Shown here piece after piece: positions 24,101-36,100 of a stretch of 64,000 nucleotides of DNA (the stretch's first letter is position 1; every line of letters starts with the position of its first letter). The notes beneath the pieces were generated by a model. The model ran no database searches, was not told the DNA's origin, and worked only from the letters and a program-made list of their open reading frames with translations. Made by a program: the position numbers and the translations under genes. Source of the stretch: Lepturacanthus savala (lineage: Eukaryota > Chordata > Actinopteri > Scombriformes > Trichiuridae); contig CM060475.1 of NCBI GenBank assembly GCA_030544235.1, forward strand, positions 10,032,909-10,096,908, in the 5' to 3' direction.

Positions 24101-27100
24101 TCGGCTCCGTCAGCCCGACGGCGGTGCTGCTGTCCTGGGGAAACTTCCTGAAGACGCCCTACGAGGGGAACATCATGAACGAGTGTCTGGAGGATGGGTG
24201 AGAGCTGATCAATGAATCAATAATCTGCATGAGATTAAAACAATCAGAAAACAATATGAATCATGGGATTCCTGTTTCATAATCACATTATTATGTCATG
24301 CACTGCAAAATTAACTCTTGTTAGTCCAATACAAAGTTTCAAGTTTCAAACCTCAGCATCAGGTAGCTTTAACTTAGCTTGCTATCAGCTTCATGATTGA
24401 ATATTTGAATAGATGCTTGTTTGCATGGAGAGACATTAACATGACATTTAAAAATAAGTCAGGTCATATAACTATGTTCTGTTGCTGCCATCACCGGTGA
24501 CATAGCCGAGCACTGCAGTATTCTTAGTAGACAGAAGAGCAGCAGATAGGAAAAGGCTCATTATAACAAGAAGAGACATGAGACTTTTATCTTTTAATGA
24601 CTTGAGACTTGACTTGGACTTAAACAAAAGGACTTGTGAACATCTCTGCTAGTTATGTAAGAGTTTATAGCATTTGTATGTATAGCAAACTATTGTATTA
24701 CACAACCTGTGCTGCAAACCATGATGGTCCAAACCATATTTATTCCATTTCTGTCTCCTCTTCAGGTTCTACACCATCCGCTACAGGGAGAGGAACAGGA
24801 AGTGGATCTACCAGACGTGCCCCACCAGCGACACCGTCATCGACAACCTGAAACCCAACACGCCGTATGAGTTTGGCGTCCGCTCCAACAAGGACGAGAA
24901 CAGCGGAACCTGGAGCAAACCCGTCATCCACAACACCAACATGGGCAGTAAGGACCAGTCTATGTTTCACTTTATGTGTCTGATGACAGGTCTGAAGTCT
25001 GAAGTCAGAGCTTCACCTCCTCCGCCATCTTGTATATTCATTGTTCAGGCTGCATCCGAAACCACCTACTTCCCATCGACCTAGCAGGAAAAATGATGAA
25101 TCCACTATGTAGAACGTCTGAATACCTTAGTCGATTTCAACTAGTACATGAACAGTACCTGGATGGTTCAGTACCACACTACGTATCCCAGAAGTCACCA
25201 GGAGGTCAATAACTGCAGGAGAAGAAGAACTTTTCCCTATTTTTCCCCAAACTTTATTGAACAATACAATAATTAAAATTCAAGTAAGAATCTCCACTTT
25301 ACATAAACTCGAGCAAGGCGAAAGGAAAAATAAACACTATCATCTCACTAAATAAATGGAAAAAAAATAAGTAATATACATTTATATTAATATATATTTA
25401 TATATGACATCTTAGAAAATAAAATAACAATTTGTTAATTAATTAAATAATAACTAATTACAGGCAGGCTCCATATCATTCACAATTCAACCATATCAGA
25501 CTTTTCTTTCAGTTAAAACATTTTTTAGTTAAGAGTAATAGAGAGGAATAAAAGATTTTAATTTCCCTTTTAGTGATGTCCTCCTTGTATATTAGGGTTT
25601 GATTCATATCAAAAGCTGTGATACTCTCTATTGTAGCTGAACCAATTATGCAAGTTCTTGCGACTTCACATCAGAAGAACTTTTTCTTTCTACTTAATAC
25701 TCAGGTTTGAGATGCATGTGTTTTCTGTGCTGATCTTCTTCTTTTTCTCTGGATTTCACAGATAAAAATTCCCAGAAGCCCTTCAAGCTGAGGAATCCTC
25801 TGACTAAGCCGATGGTACCGACCTGAACTTCCACATATCTCTATATATTCAGTTAGTTTATTGTCTTCATCATCCCATGATATATTTATTATATCATGGA
25901 GTAGGATATCAACTTTAACCCAAATATTCCAGCTTCACTGTGAAAACATTTAGTCTTTGAATATTTCAGTGTTCTGTATAATCAGATAAAATATGAAATG
26001 TGACAGAATCATGACTGCACACATTCCTTCATGCTTCCTGTGGGCTCTGAGCACATGTATGTTGTATGACGTGTGTCTCCCAGTGGGCGTACAGCTGTGT
26101 GTGTGTGTGTGTGTGTTGTTAATGAAGTTAAAGGTTGAGGCCTCCACACGCTGCCAGACACTGAGACCATGAACACATTTCCTGTTTCAGATTTATCACC
26201 TTCATGTTCAGCCTGAAGCTACAGAACCTGTAGCTGCTGATATTACACTTCACATTTATTTCATTTATTTACATTTAAATTAAATAAAAATGTGTCAGTA
26301 CATATTTTTGTTTAAATACCGTTGTGGCCCTGAAGTGCAAATCAACGGGAAATCAACACAAAAGAAAAAGAGAAAACACAACATTAACCAAACTGGAAAA
26401 AAGTAGGTGCACCCTAGAATTTGCATGAATTCCATATTTTGTGTCTTTCAGAAACCGCTGGGGCCTCACGCTCTGTTCCCGCCTCGTCCCGGTAAGATCT
26501 GTGATCTGTTATTAGCTACAGATACATGATGTGATTTGGTTTGTTCACTTTTTAGATGAAAACTGTGAGATGAAGTAACTCTTTTATCTTCTGTAACTTA
26601 TCGACTTGTTCCCAGCTCTGCACAACCGGACACAGCCACGACTTCCTGCTCTGTTCAAACAGCCTGGTTTCCCAGGAGCACCACGCACTTCCTTTGGTGA
26701 TTATCTCTTCTTCTTCTTCTTCTTCTTCTTCTTCTTCTACATTTTGACACACGCACTCCTGTTTTTTCCTTCTTAGGGCTGCAGAAACACACACATCAGA
26801 TGAAATCAATAGTTTCATATGACACTTTCTCTCTCTCTCCTGAACAGATGTGACAAACCTTGTTTTATTCACACTTTCTTTGTGCACTAAAGACAGCAGG
26901 TCACCTTCATATTTACCATGCTGAAGTCACAAAGTTATTATTTTCTTCTTAAAATGAGTACAGGCTGTATATCCAGATGTCAGGATATCACTTAAGAGGT
27001 ATAATAGACCTGTAATGTTACTTTAGAGCAAAAATCAGAACAATAATGAAACAAAAAACATGAGTATTTTTATTGATTCCTAGAAGTTGAACATTACTGT

Positions 27101-30100
27101 CACATTACCATCAGGTCATGTTAATGTTACCATCAGGTCATGTTAATGTTACCATCAGGTCATGTTAATGTTACCATCAGGTCATGTTAATGTTACCATC
27201 AGGTCAACGTATTGTTACCATCAGTCACATTACCATCAGACCACCATCAGTTAAGCACGTCACTCATCATATCACCATCAGGTCATCATCATATTACATC
27301 ACGTCACATCACTGTCATGTCATCTTGGCTCCAATCAGCTTGTTCACTGTTTGTAAAGAAGTGGAAACTGTTTTCCCCTTTCAGTGGGAACAGGCTGAAC
27401 TTCTTCTTTTGGACTCCTTTTCACCACTATTTCTCTCATGTGTTTTTCTTTGAATAAACCACACGTGTTTTTCCCACAGCGCCGCCTGACAGCCGCCAGG
27501 ACGCTGTCACTCTGCCGGGCTCCTCTGAGCCTCAGCCGCCTTTTGTTTCACTCGGTAACAAGACAGATGCACTTTTATTCACTTCCTCTTGAATCAGCAG
27601 CTTCATCCGCAGCCAGTCTTTATCTGCTTCAGCTGAGCACGGCGATGCACCTGGGAGGGGGCGGGGTCAGGGACAGGGTTAGCTGCATGCTAGCATGCAG
27701 AGAGTATTAAAGTCGGAACGAGGCGTGGAGGTGACGTTACTGGACGTCAGGTGATTATATGAGTAAGTTCCCTTTGCCCCACCCACCTTGAGAGCAGCTA
27801 CTTTTTATATGCCCCCTGCTGGAGGTCATGTGACATGATGATGCTTCATCAGCCACTAGCGTTCTTCTGCTTTTTCTTCTACCATGAAATAATCTCTTCT
27901 TCTTCTTCTGTCTCTTTCTCTGTCTCTGTCCCTGTTGCTGCCTTCCATCAGTCTGCATGACAGGACTGCATGTCGGTCGGACAGTAAGACGCAGACGTGG
28001 TTGGATTTTCCTGTCATGGAAAACACAACACAAGTCGATCTGCAAAATCATCCTCTGTTTCTACAGTACAACGTCTTCTGGACTGTGTTTCTTGGAGGTA
28101 CCACATTATGGGACCAAATCTTTATCCTTCTGACATTCAGTCAGAGAATCTGTTGTGTAAAAAGAAAGATTTGGCATGAATTAAATAGAGTGTAAATTTG
28201 GCAGTATTACATAAATGAGGATTAGATTAATAATGAGGCATTACTTTGTGCCACGACCACTTTTTAAGAATTGAATCTATTTGAAATAAAATTGAAAAGA
28301 TGTGTAGACGTGTTGGAGATCATCATCTCCAAAAAGGTTGGAGATGATGAGAGGATTCACACTGCACATCTGCTTCAGTTTAACTATGTTGATCATAAAT
28401 CATGCAGCCAAACATTTGGCGTCTTAAATCAAACCATCAGATTCCCATAATTAAGGTACCGCTCTGTTCTCTCACCTCAGACAAAGGAAACGCTTTTAAA
28501 AACGGCACCAACCAACTGGTGGATCCTCCTCCTGCCCTCCCCCACCTCCCACCCAACAAAGCTCCTCCCACCAACGCCACTACTTCCCCTCTCCTTAAAT
28601 TACCCTCCAATGGTGACTCACTCCAGGGGCAGAATCAGCCCAAGGCGCCCACTAATGCACCTGAGAAGCCTCATAACCCTGCTGGTAATTCCGTCTACCA
28701 ACTTCCATTTTTATCTTCTTCGTTTGGAAGGATTTAGTTGAATCCTACTGTAAATATGTCTTTGGTGAGAAAAGCTTTTCTGATTGTGCTGCAAAGCCCC
28801 TGCTGAGATAGGAAACGGAAAATAAATGAGCCTCTTTATTTTTTAAGTAAAGCTACTGTATCTCTAATGAGCTCTCTTTATGACTTCCATAAAAGTAAGA
28901 GTGTCATCTGTAAACAATTACACTTAAAAGTCCAAGCTGCCACTAATTAACTGCTGTTTTACATTTGAGAATCTAACCAAAGACAATAACCTCCAACTTC
29001 CCGTCATGCTCATCATCTGATCTTTATTATTCACTTTTATCTATATTGTGAAGTAATCATGAAGTGAGGCCTTGTAAGAAATGATATACATTCATAAAAA
29101 TATGAATATGAGATGAGCTCTCACAAAAACAATAGTGTCGTCTGCAAACAATTACACATTGAAAGATCTGTTGAACTGTACTCCTGTTAATCTCCTTCGT
29201 ATTTCATACTTCATTCATACCTTTCAAAATATCCTTTTCACTCCCTTCAGCCATCTTTCTGTCTGACAGACTTTCAGATTGTAGCATACAGGTTTTGGAT
29301 CATCTTTTAGAACAACAAATGTTGGATCATTGTAGAGTTACTCCTTTTCTTTCCCACACAGCTTTTGGCAAATCACAGGATGGATCATCTCGGCTGAGAT
29401 CGACTCTGGCCAATGAGAAGGCCAAAACTAATAACTGGGGTAATAATGACCTCATGAAATGCTTCCTGTTTCTTGTGGTCACAGCCGGTCTTGCTCTTTC
29501 TCCTCCCTCGTGCTTCCAGTTTTTGTCTACAGGAATGGCTGCTGGCTCCAGGATTTGCACCTGAACACATTTCCTCCATCATGGCCTCCGACGTCTGCAT
29601 GTGGCACACAATCTTGCAGTCATGGTTGCACCTTCATCAGCAGCATAAATGACTGTAGTTTCCCAAGATTGTGAACGTTTAGACTTCATGATCCCATCAT
29701 TTTATTTCATTCCATCAGTCATGATAAGGAATATATCGAATTGAATGGTTCATTTGAGTAAAAACCTGAAGGATCACCATCACTAACTTCACTGCTTGGG
29801 GCTGCTGCAAGCTCGCTTTACTGGCAACTTAGATCAAGAAAAAGATATGATCATACATAACAGAAGCCCTCCAACTGTTTTTGATCTTTTAGGTCAAAGC
29901 AGCAAAAGAACTCTCTCTCCGTCGCTGCCTTTACAGTCCTTCAACCCTGCTGTTTCCATGGTTTCCAGATCCATGAGGCCTCCATCAAGAGAACCCCTCT
30001 TTTCACTCTCTAACGGCTTCAGACAGCCTTCCTCTAGACCCAGTAACTCATCCCTGACCTCGGGCATACTCGGGGGTAATCCTCCTTGTACCTGTTGCTT

Positions 30101-33100
30101 TACTCTTCTAAACTTTCATGTTTTACTTATAGTTTTTGTGTAAAGTCCTCGTCAACTCTTGACATCTAGACTTCTTAACCCCTAGAACCCCTACCCTTTT
30201 TCTTGACTTATAGATTTCTTAACCTCTAGACTTGTTAACCCCTAAAGTTCTTAATGTCTTGATCATAGACCTCTTCATCTACACTTCTTATCCCTAAGGT
30301 GTGTTTGTCACCAGGGATTGGTACAGATACAACCTTTTTTAGCTAGAAGAAAGAAAGATGTAAAAAGTATAAATCTATTGACTACACAAACGACTAGTTT
30401 GACCTTGAACCTTCTGTGACCCCAGGCTGAGAACTTGTGGAGCTGCTGATAGTTTAGGTTAAATAATATTTGCTTCTGTTTTGGCAGGTGAAGAGTTTTT
30501 CAGTTTGTGATGGTTGTTCTTGTCATTGTTTGGTTTTCAATGATCTTCTACATCATGGAATATTTTTTTTAATTCCAAGGGGAAAGCATCTCTACATTTT
30601 AAGTTACATAAATTTAGCAAATTTATTTTACAACAAAGCTAAAAGTTAATTTCTTTGGCTCTTGAACATGTTGGTGAAGGACTTGCAGGTTGAATTAGTG
30701 TCAGGTTGAGGTTTTTTTCTTTTCGTAACGCTCACTTTTCTCCCTGCAGTTAACGGACAGCCTCACCGAGGCATTTCCCTGCCTAAACCTGCATTATGGT
30801 CCCGACCTCGACTTGGTAAAAAAGACTGTGTTTGTCTTTTGTGTTCCATCATGAATTAACTCTTCAGTCGCCTCCGCAGCATCTTCTCCACCACTGCAGC
30901 TCATGTTGGTGTTGTGTTCTCCATCCTTTTGTTTATTAATCTTTTCATGTCCATCCATCCAAACATCCATCCATCCATTCGTCCATTTGTTGACCTATCC
31001 ATTTTTGTCTAACGTGTTTTCTGTCTCAAGTCAAGCTTCTCCAAGGCTTCTGGCAACAACTTTGTCAAATAATCATGTTTGATTGATTGTTTGAGTTGCT
31101 TGGTGGTGGGAACATGTTTAAATGTCTGCTATGGGGTTTCAGGGGAGGTCTCTGATTGGTTGCTTTTACTCACTGTAAATGTTTGTTCTTTACTCAGCTG
31201 GTGAAGTTTAAATGTATAAATCTGTTTTGGATCGCCTCCATTCCCTGTGGATGCAGTTTAAGAAAAAAAGATATTCTGTTTTATTTTAAACAAAGAAGTC
31301 AATGTCAGCCAGCATTTTTGTTAAATTAGAGTTATTCATCTATTTCACCATCAATCATCATCACGTGAATCAAAAGATGGAAACTTTTGAGCCAGCGCTA
31401 CAACATTGATGTTAATGTTAGTGTAGCTTCTTCACACACAACCTGTTATTAAGAATGAAATCAAATTTATCTGATTTCACATCATATTATTCAGTTCACA
31501 CCTGCAGACAGTGTAAATGATACCAGGTGTAGATTTCTTAGCTCCATGAGATCAAAGTGGTCTTACTGGCAGTTTATATTGCTTCATGGTTTATATGGTT
31601 TCACAGTGTATATGGTCTTATGGTTTTATGGTGCATGATGTTTGAGTGTGCATGATTGTCCATCCTGTACAGTGGGCATGAACTAGGTTTTGGTGTCGTC
31701 CATCTCATTTGTGGTCTGTTGTCTGTTGTGAACATATCGAAAAGATTGATGACATTCAGGACTTTTTGAAGAAAATGTAAAACAGTGGAAGAGTTTCTTT
31801 GTGGCATCAATGACTGAGACAAAACAAAAGACTTGAGTGTTAATGTTGGTGCGTTTCCTGCTGCAGTGAACCATTCGTTGCTGGAGGACAAAACGGCTGA
31901 ATTCCCCAACGTGTTCAGTCGTTCCAGTCCCACCGCTGAAGAGCGTTTTTATGGTTGGTAACGGCATGACTTGCCTGTGCTGACTGACGCTTCAGACTGC
32001 ATGGTTTGGCCAAAGACGAATGTTTTACAAGGACCAGAAAGAAAAGCTGTCAACTTGAAACACTGCAGCCAAGAGCTTTGGATAGTGTTGGGACAGCATC
32101 CTTCTTCTCTGCAGTGCTTTGCACCTTCTCTCACTACAGGAATATTATTAAAGCCTTAGTTTTAATCTTGTGCAGAGTCGCCATGCTTCAGCGTTTTGCT
32201 TCTGGCTCAGTTGTGAGTGTTGTAAGCTTTGCGCTGCAGAGACGCCATGTTTGAAACAGCCTTATGCTAACCAGGAGAGCATGGCGTGCATCGAGCATCT
32301 CACATCACGTTTGCTTTTTGTTTCAGGAGTGTTTGTGTGTGAAAAGAGAAAATCATTCCAGTATTTATTCCATCTGGTCTGCTGAGCACTGAGTTAATTA
32401 CAGACTGTAACACATCCACGGAGAAGTCCTCTTTAATGTCCAACTGTTCCAGAATAACAGAAGCTTCACCAAAAAAAGTAGAAAGAGCCCTTTGAAGCCA
32501 GAATAATTCCAGGCAAAGAACAGCAAATATTCACTGGTGGCGTCGCTGCCATCACACATATTTACATGGAGCTGATTGAAAGGAATGCGTCTGAATTGTT
32601 TCATGTTACGACTCCATCATCCGTCATGTTTCTGGGCTTTGCATTTATTCCATTTACTTTTGGAAGAGAATCAAACCCTTGATTGTGAAGAATTTTGGCT
32701 CCTTCCATTAGAGAAGGAGAAGTGGGGGGCTGAGGTTGGGGGTAATTGGCTGCAGGTTCTTGACTTTAGACAAACAGAACTGAGCTTGCGGAATTACGGG
32801 ATTGTTCATGTTTTCAGGGTCATTTGGCGTTTGGAAACGGGTATCATGTTCTACCTTCTGGAGAAAATGAAGGATTTTCCAGCAGATTACAAAGAAACTC
32901 GCTAGAAAATAAATGAGCCAACGTCGTTCAGTCGTTGCCTTATTTAGACAGAAAATGTCTGAACCTGGTTCTCAGCTGAGATGTTGTGTTAATGCTGGTT
33001 AAGGAGCGTTCCACTGTTTTACATTACATACTCTATTTATATCTAGTTAGTTTGGGCATTGGAATACCATATAGATCAAAGATAAGCAGCAGATGATCAG

Positions 33101-36100
33101 TGATGTCTGATGTGTTTCAGGGTCTCCAGCTCGTCCGTCCACACCGATCAACAAGAAACCAAACCAGGTGGGGAAACCTGGAGAAACAGGTACAGCACTG
33201 ATCATCACTATACTGTTTAATTCTATTTTTCCATATACTTCTTTGGTTTTTATTATCTGATAATAATGGAGATAATGTGATTTCTCCTGTTTCCTCGATA
33301 CTTTGTTTTTCCAGACAAAGTGAACAACCTGAAGCAGACTGACAAGCTGCCACTTCTGAAACCCAAAGTGCCGCCGGTGACGGCCAAACCCACCAAACAG
33401 GAGCGGAAAAAAACCACCAGCGTTTCCCCAACACCTGCCGGTATGAAGAGAACATGATCAATATATTAACACAAACACACTTTATGATGTTAGAAAGATG
33501 TCTTGTTGTGTCTGAGATCCGGTTGTGTTTCTGCTCTCAGCCACTAGACAGGAGACCTGGGAGGACTCTGACTTATTTAAACCAAAGCCAGCGTCTGATG
33601 TTGATGCACTGGGCAAGAAACGTTATGTGGGTAGGTAGAAATTTGCGTAGATCCTGAAGACATCGGAACTGTACTATTGAAGTTCTCCTCATTGACCTGA
33701 CGAGCTGCTAACGAAGCTCTGCCTCCCACAGCTCCACATGTGATCTACCAAACCGGCAAGAACCCGGAGGAGCCGTGCTCCATCACCTCCTCCCTCAGCT
33801 ACTTCCCCGAAGAAGAACATGGTGAGGCCAACGTGACCGCTCCACCTAGGTCTCCACCCTCCAACATCACCGTGGTAACAGTGGAGGGATGCCCGTCCTT
33901 TGTCATCCTGGACTGGGAGAAAACTGACAACGACACCACCGGTAGGACGTCCTCATGGAAGATAATTTATATCCTTTTAGCTCACAAGCTAATGATGCTA
34001 ACATGTCCTTGTCAATATTTGATCAATAAACAGAGTATGAAGTCATCTCCACCACTAAAGGACCTGATGGAGAACAGGTTTCCATCGTGACCACCAACCA
34101 GACTCACACCACTGTGGAGAACCTCAAACCTGAGAGCAGGTACTTTTCAGATACCTGATGATGTCAATGATAAGGTTTGATGGTTGAAGTGTGAGAAGTG
34201 ATGTGTGGTGATAGTGTGTTCCTAACTCTTACCATATGCAGATATCAGACACAGTTTGATATTCAGCTATCGATCTTTGTGTTGAGCCCATGATGATCAG
34301 ACTCTTGTTGAATATGTACCTTCTGTTCCAGTTTAAACCAGTTTAAACCTCCCAGACTAGAAAGTCACTGATGTGTGATCTGTTTATTTATGGATCATAA
34401 AGAGAAAATATGGTCCTAGGATAGTAAGACAGAAAAACATAAAGAAACATTCAACATGACAGAACAGTGACTGAACATGTTGAGTAGAAAGAATCCGGAG
34501 CTGGATTCCTGAAGGACTGATGATGCCTCTGCAGCAGCTTTTTTTTTTATAGCTGCCGCAGACATAAAGAAGATTAAAAAGACATCAGACTCTTAAAGTG
34601 TCAGATGACCTCGGCTTTCTGGACGTCTGCCGGAGCGCCGAAAAAATATTGTTGGACACGTTTGACAGAAGGTCTGCTGTTTCCCGCTCAGCTGTCCAAA
34701 CAAAGCCAGAGCCTCAGCAAGGGTTTAATGAGCCTGGCTGTGACAGAACCATTTGGTCTGAAGAAACGGCTGAAGTCTGGAACGTCTCTAACACAGACCT
34801 GCAGGTCCATGTGTTTTTCTTCAGCTCCTGGAGCTGTTGAAACATTACGTAACAACTGCAGCAGCGAAGGAAATCAGCAGTCACGGTTGTTCTAACAGAA
34901 AAAAAAAATCCTTGAGATATTTCTCCTCTTTCTCCTGACTGTGTTTCATTTCAAATGTGCTGAAAACATCTGAGAGAGCAACAGAAGAACAACCTCATAG
35001 ATCATCAGAAGAAGAAGAATCTCAGAGACCATTAGACATAGAAAAACAGAGTCCATCAGGAGAAGAAGAACCTCAGACACCATCAGAAGAACAATCTCAG
35101 AGACAACAGAAGAAGAAGAACCTCAGAGACCATTAGAAGAAGAAGATCATAGACCATAAAAGAAGAACCTCAGGGACTATTAGAAGAAGAACCTCAGGGA
35201 CACCAGAAGAACCTTAAATGAATCTAGAAATGTGATTAGTGGTGTTTGAATGAATCAAATGTACAAATTATAATAACTGAACTGTTCGTCCTGACTCTGT
35301 TTCTTTGCAGCTATGAGTTCAAAGTGAAGCCAAAGAATGAGCTGGGTGCAGGTCCTTCCAGTGAGCCGGTGTCCTTCAACACAGAGTCAGGTAGATAACC
35401 ATCTATCAGCTGAGCAACATTAATATTTATACTGTTAACAACCTGAGTCAGACTGCAAACACTTTGGTTTTTGCTGTTTTCATGAGTTGAAATAAAGATT
35501 GAACACTTTCTATGAACACTAAAGGATCGTTTCTCTCAAATTAGGCTCAGCACATCACTGTCACATAGAAGTGATCAGATTGGTGATCATTGATTGGGTT
35601 GTCGATCATTAATCTGGTTGGTGGTTGTAATGTTTGTGTAGTTGAAGCAAACACCAACAGCTCTGGTGGACCTCAGCATGCTAACCCCACCGCACCTTCA
35701 TCAAAACCTGCAGCACCTGTGGCTTTAAGTTGTCACAGAACTACACATTTTATCGTTTATTGTGACCAACAAAAGACACACCTGCAACAACTCTGCTGAT
35801 AAATCATCGACTTGATAGTTCTCTCTAACACAGATTTACTAACTAATTTGTAAAATAAATTGGGGCTGTTTTTTTGTTTAAGTTTTTTCTGCTTTTGAAA
35901 AATATATATAGACAGACTGCCAGCTGACAAGTGTATTTCTTTGCAGTTCCACATCTAGGCAGAATGAAGAAAAGACCTAGTCCTAGACCGAGACCTACCT
36001 ACACCTAGAGTTTGAAATTACCACTACAGAGTCAAAAACAAAAGTGTTGCATTTATTTTTGTTGGTGTATTAAAGTGATTCTCTGGGAGGAAGAAGTGTG

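Noticed and set aside
27952..27983. Small candidate abi3bp exon between acceptor CCATCAG and donor GTAAG
   Set aside because: It would end in phase 0 while the next good exon (28481) needs phase 1, and it would introduce a lone Cys/Met/His stretch foreign to the linker.
32576..32905. 109-codon + frame in an abi3bp intron
   Set aside because: It has no phase 1 splice sites that would join neighbours and no recognisable domain; the reading is probably chance.
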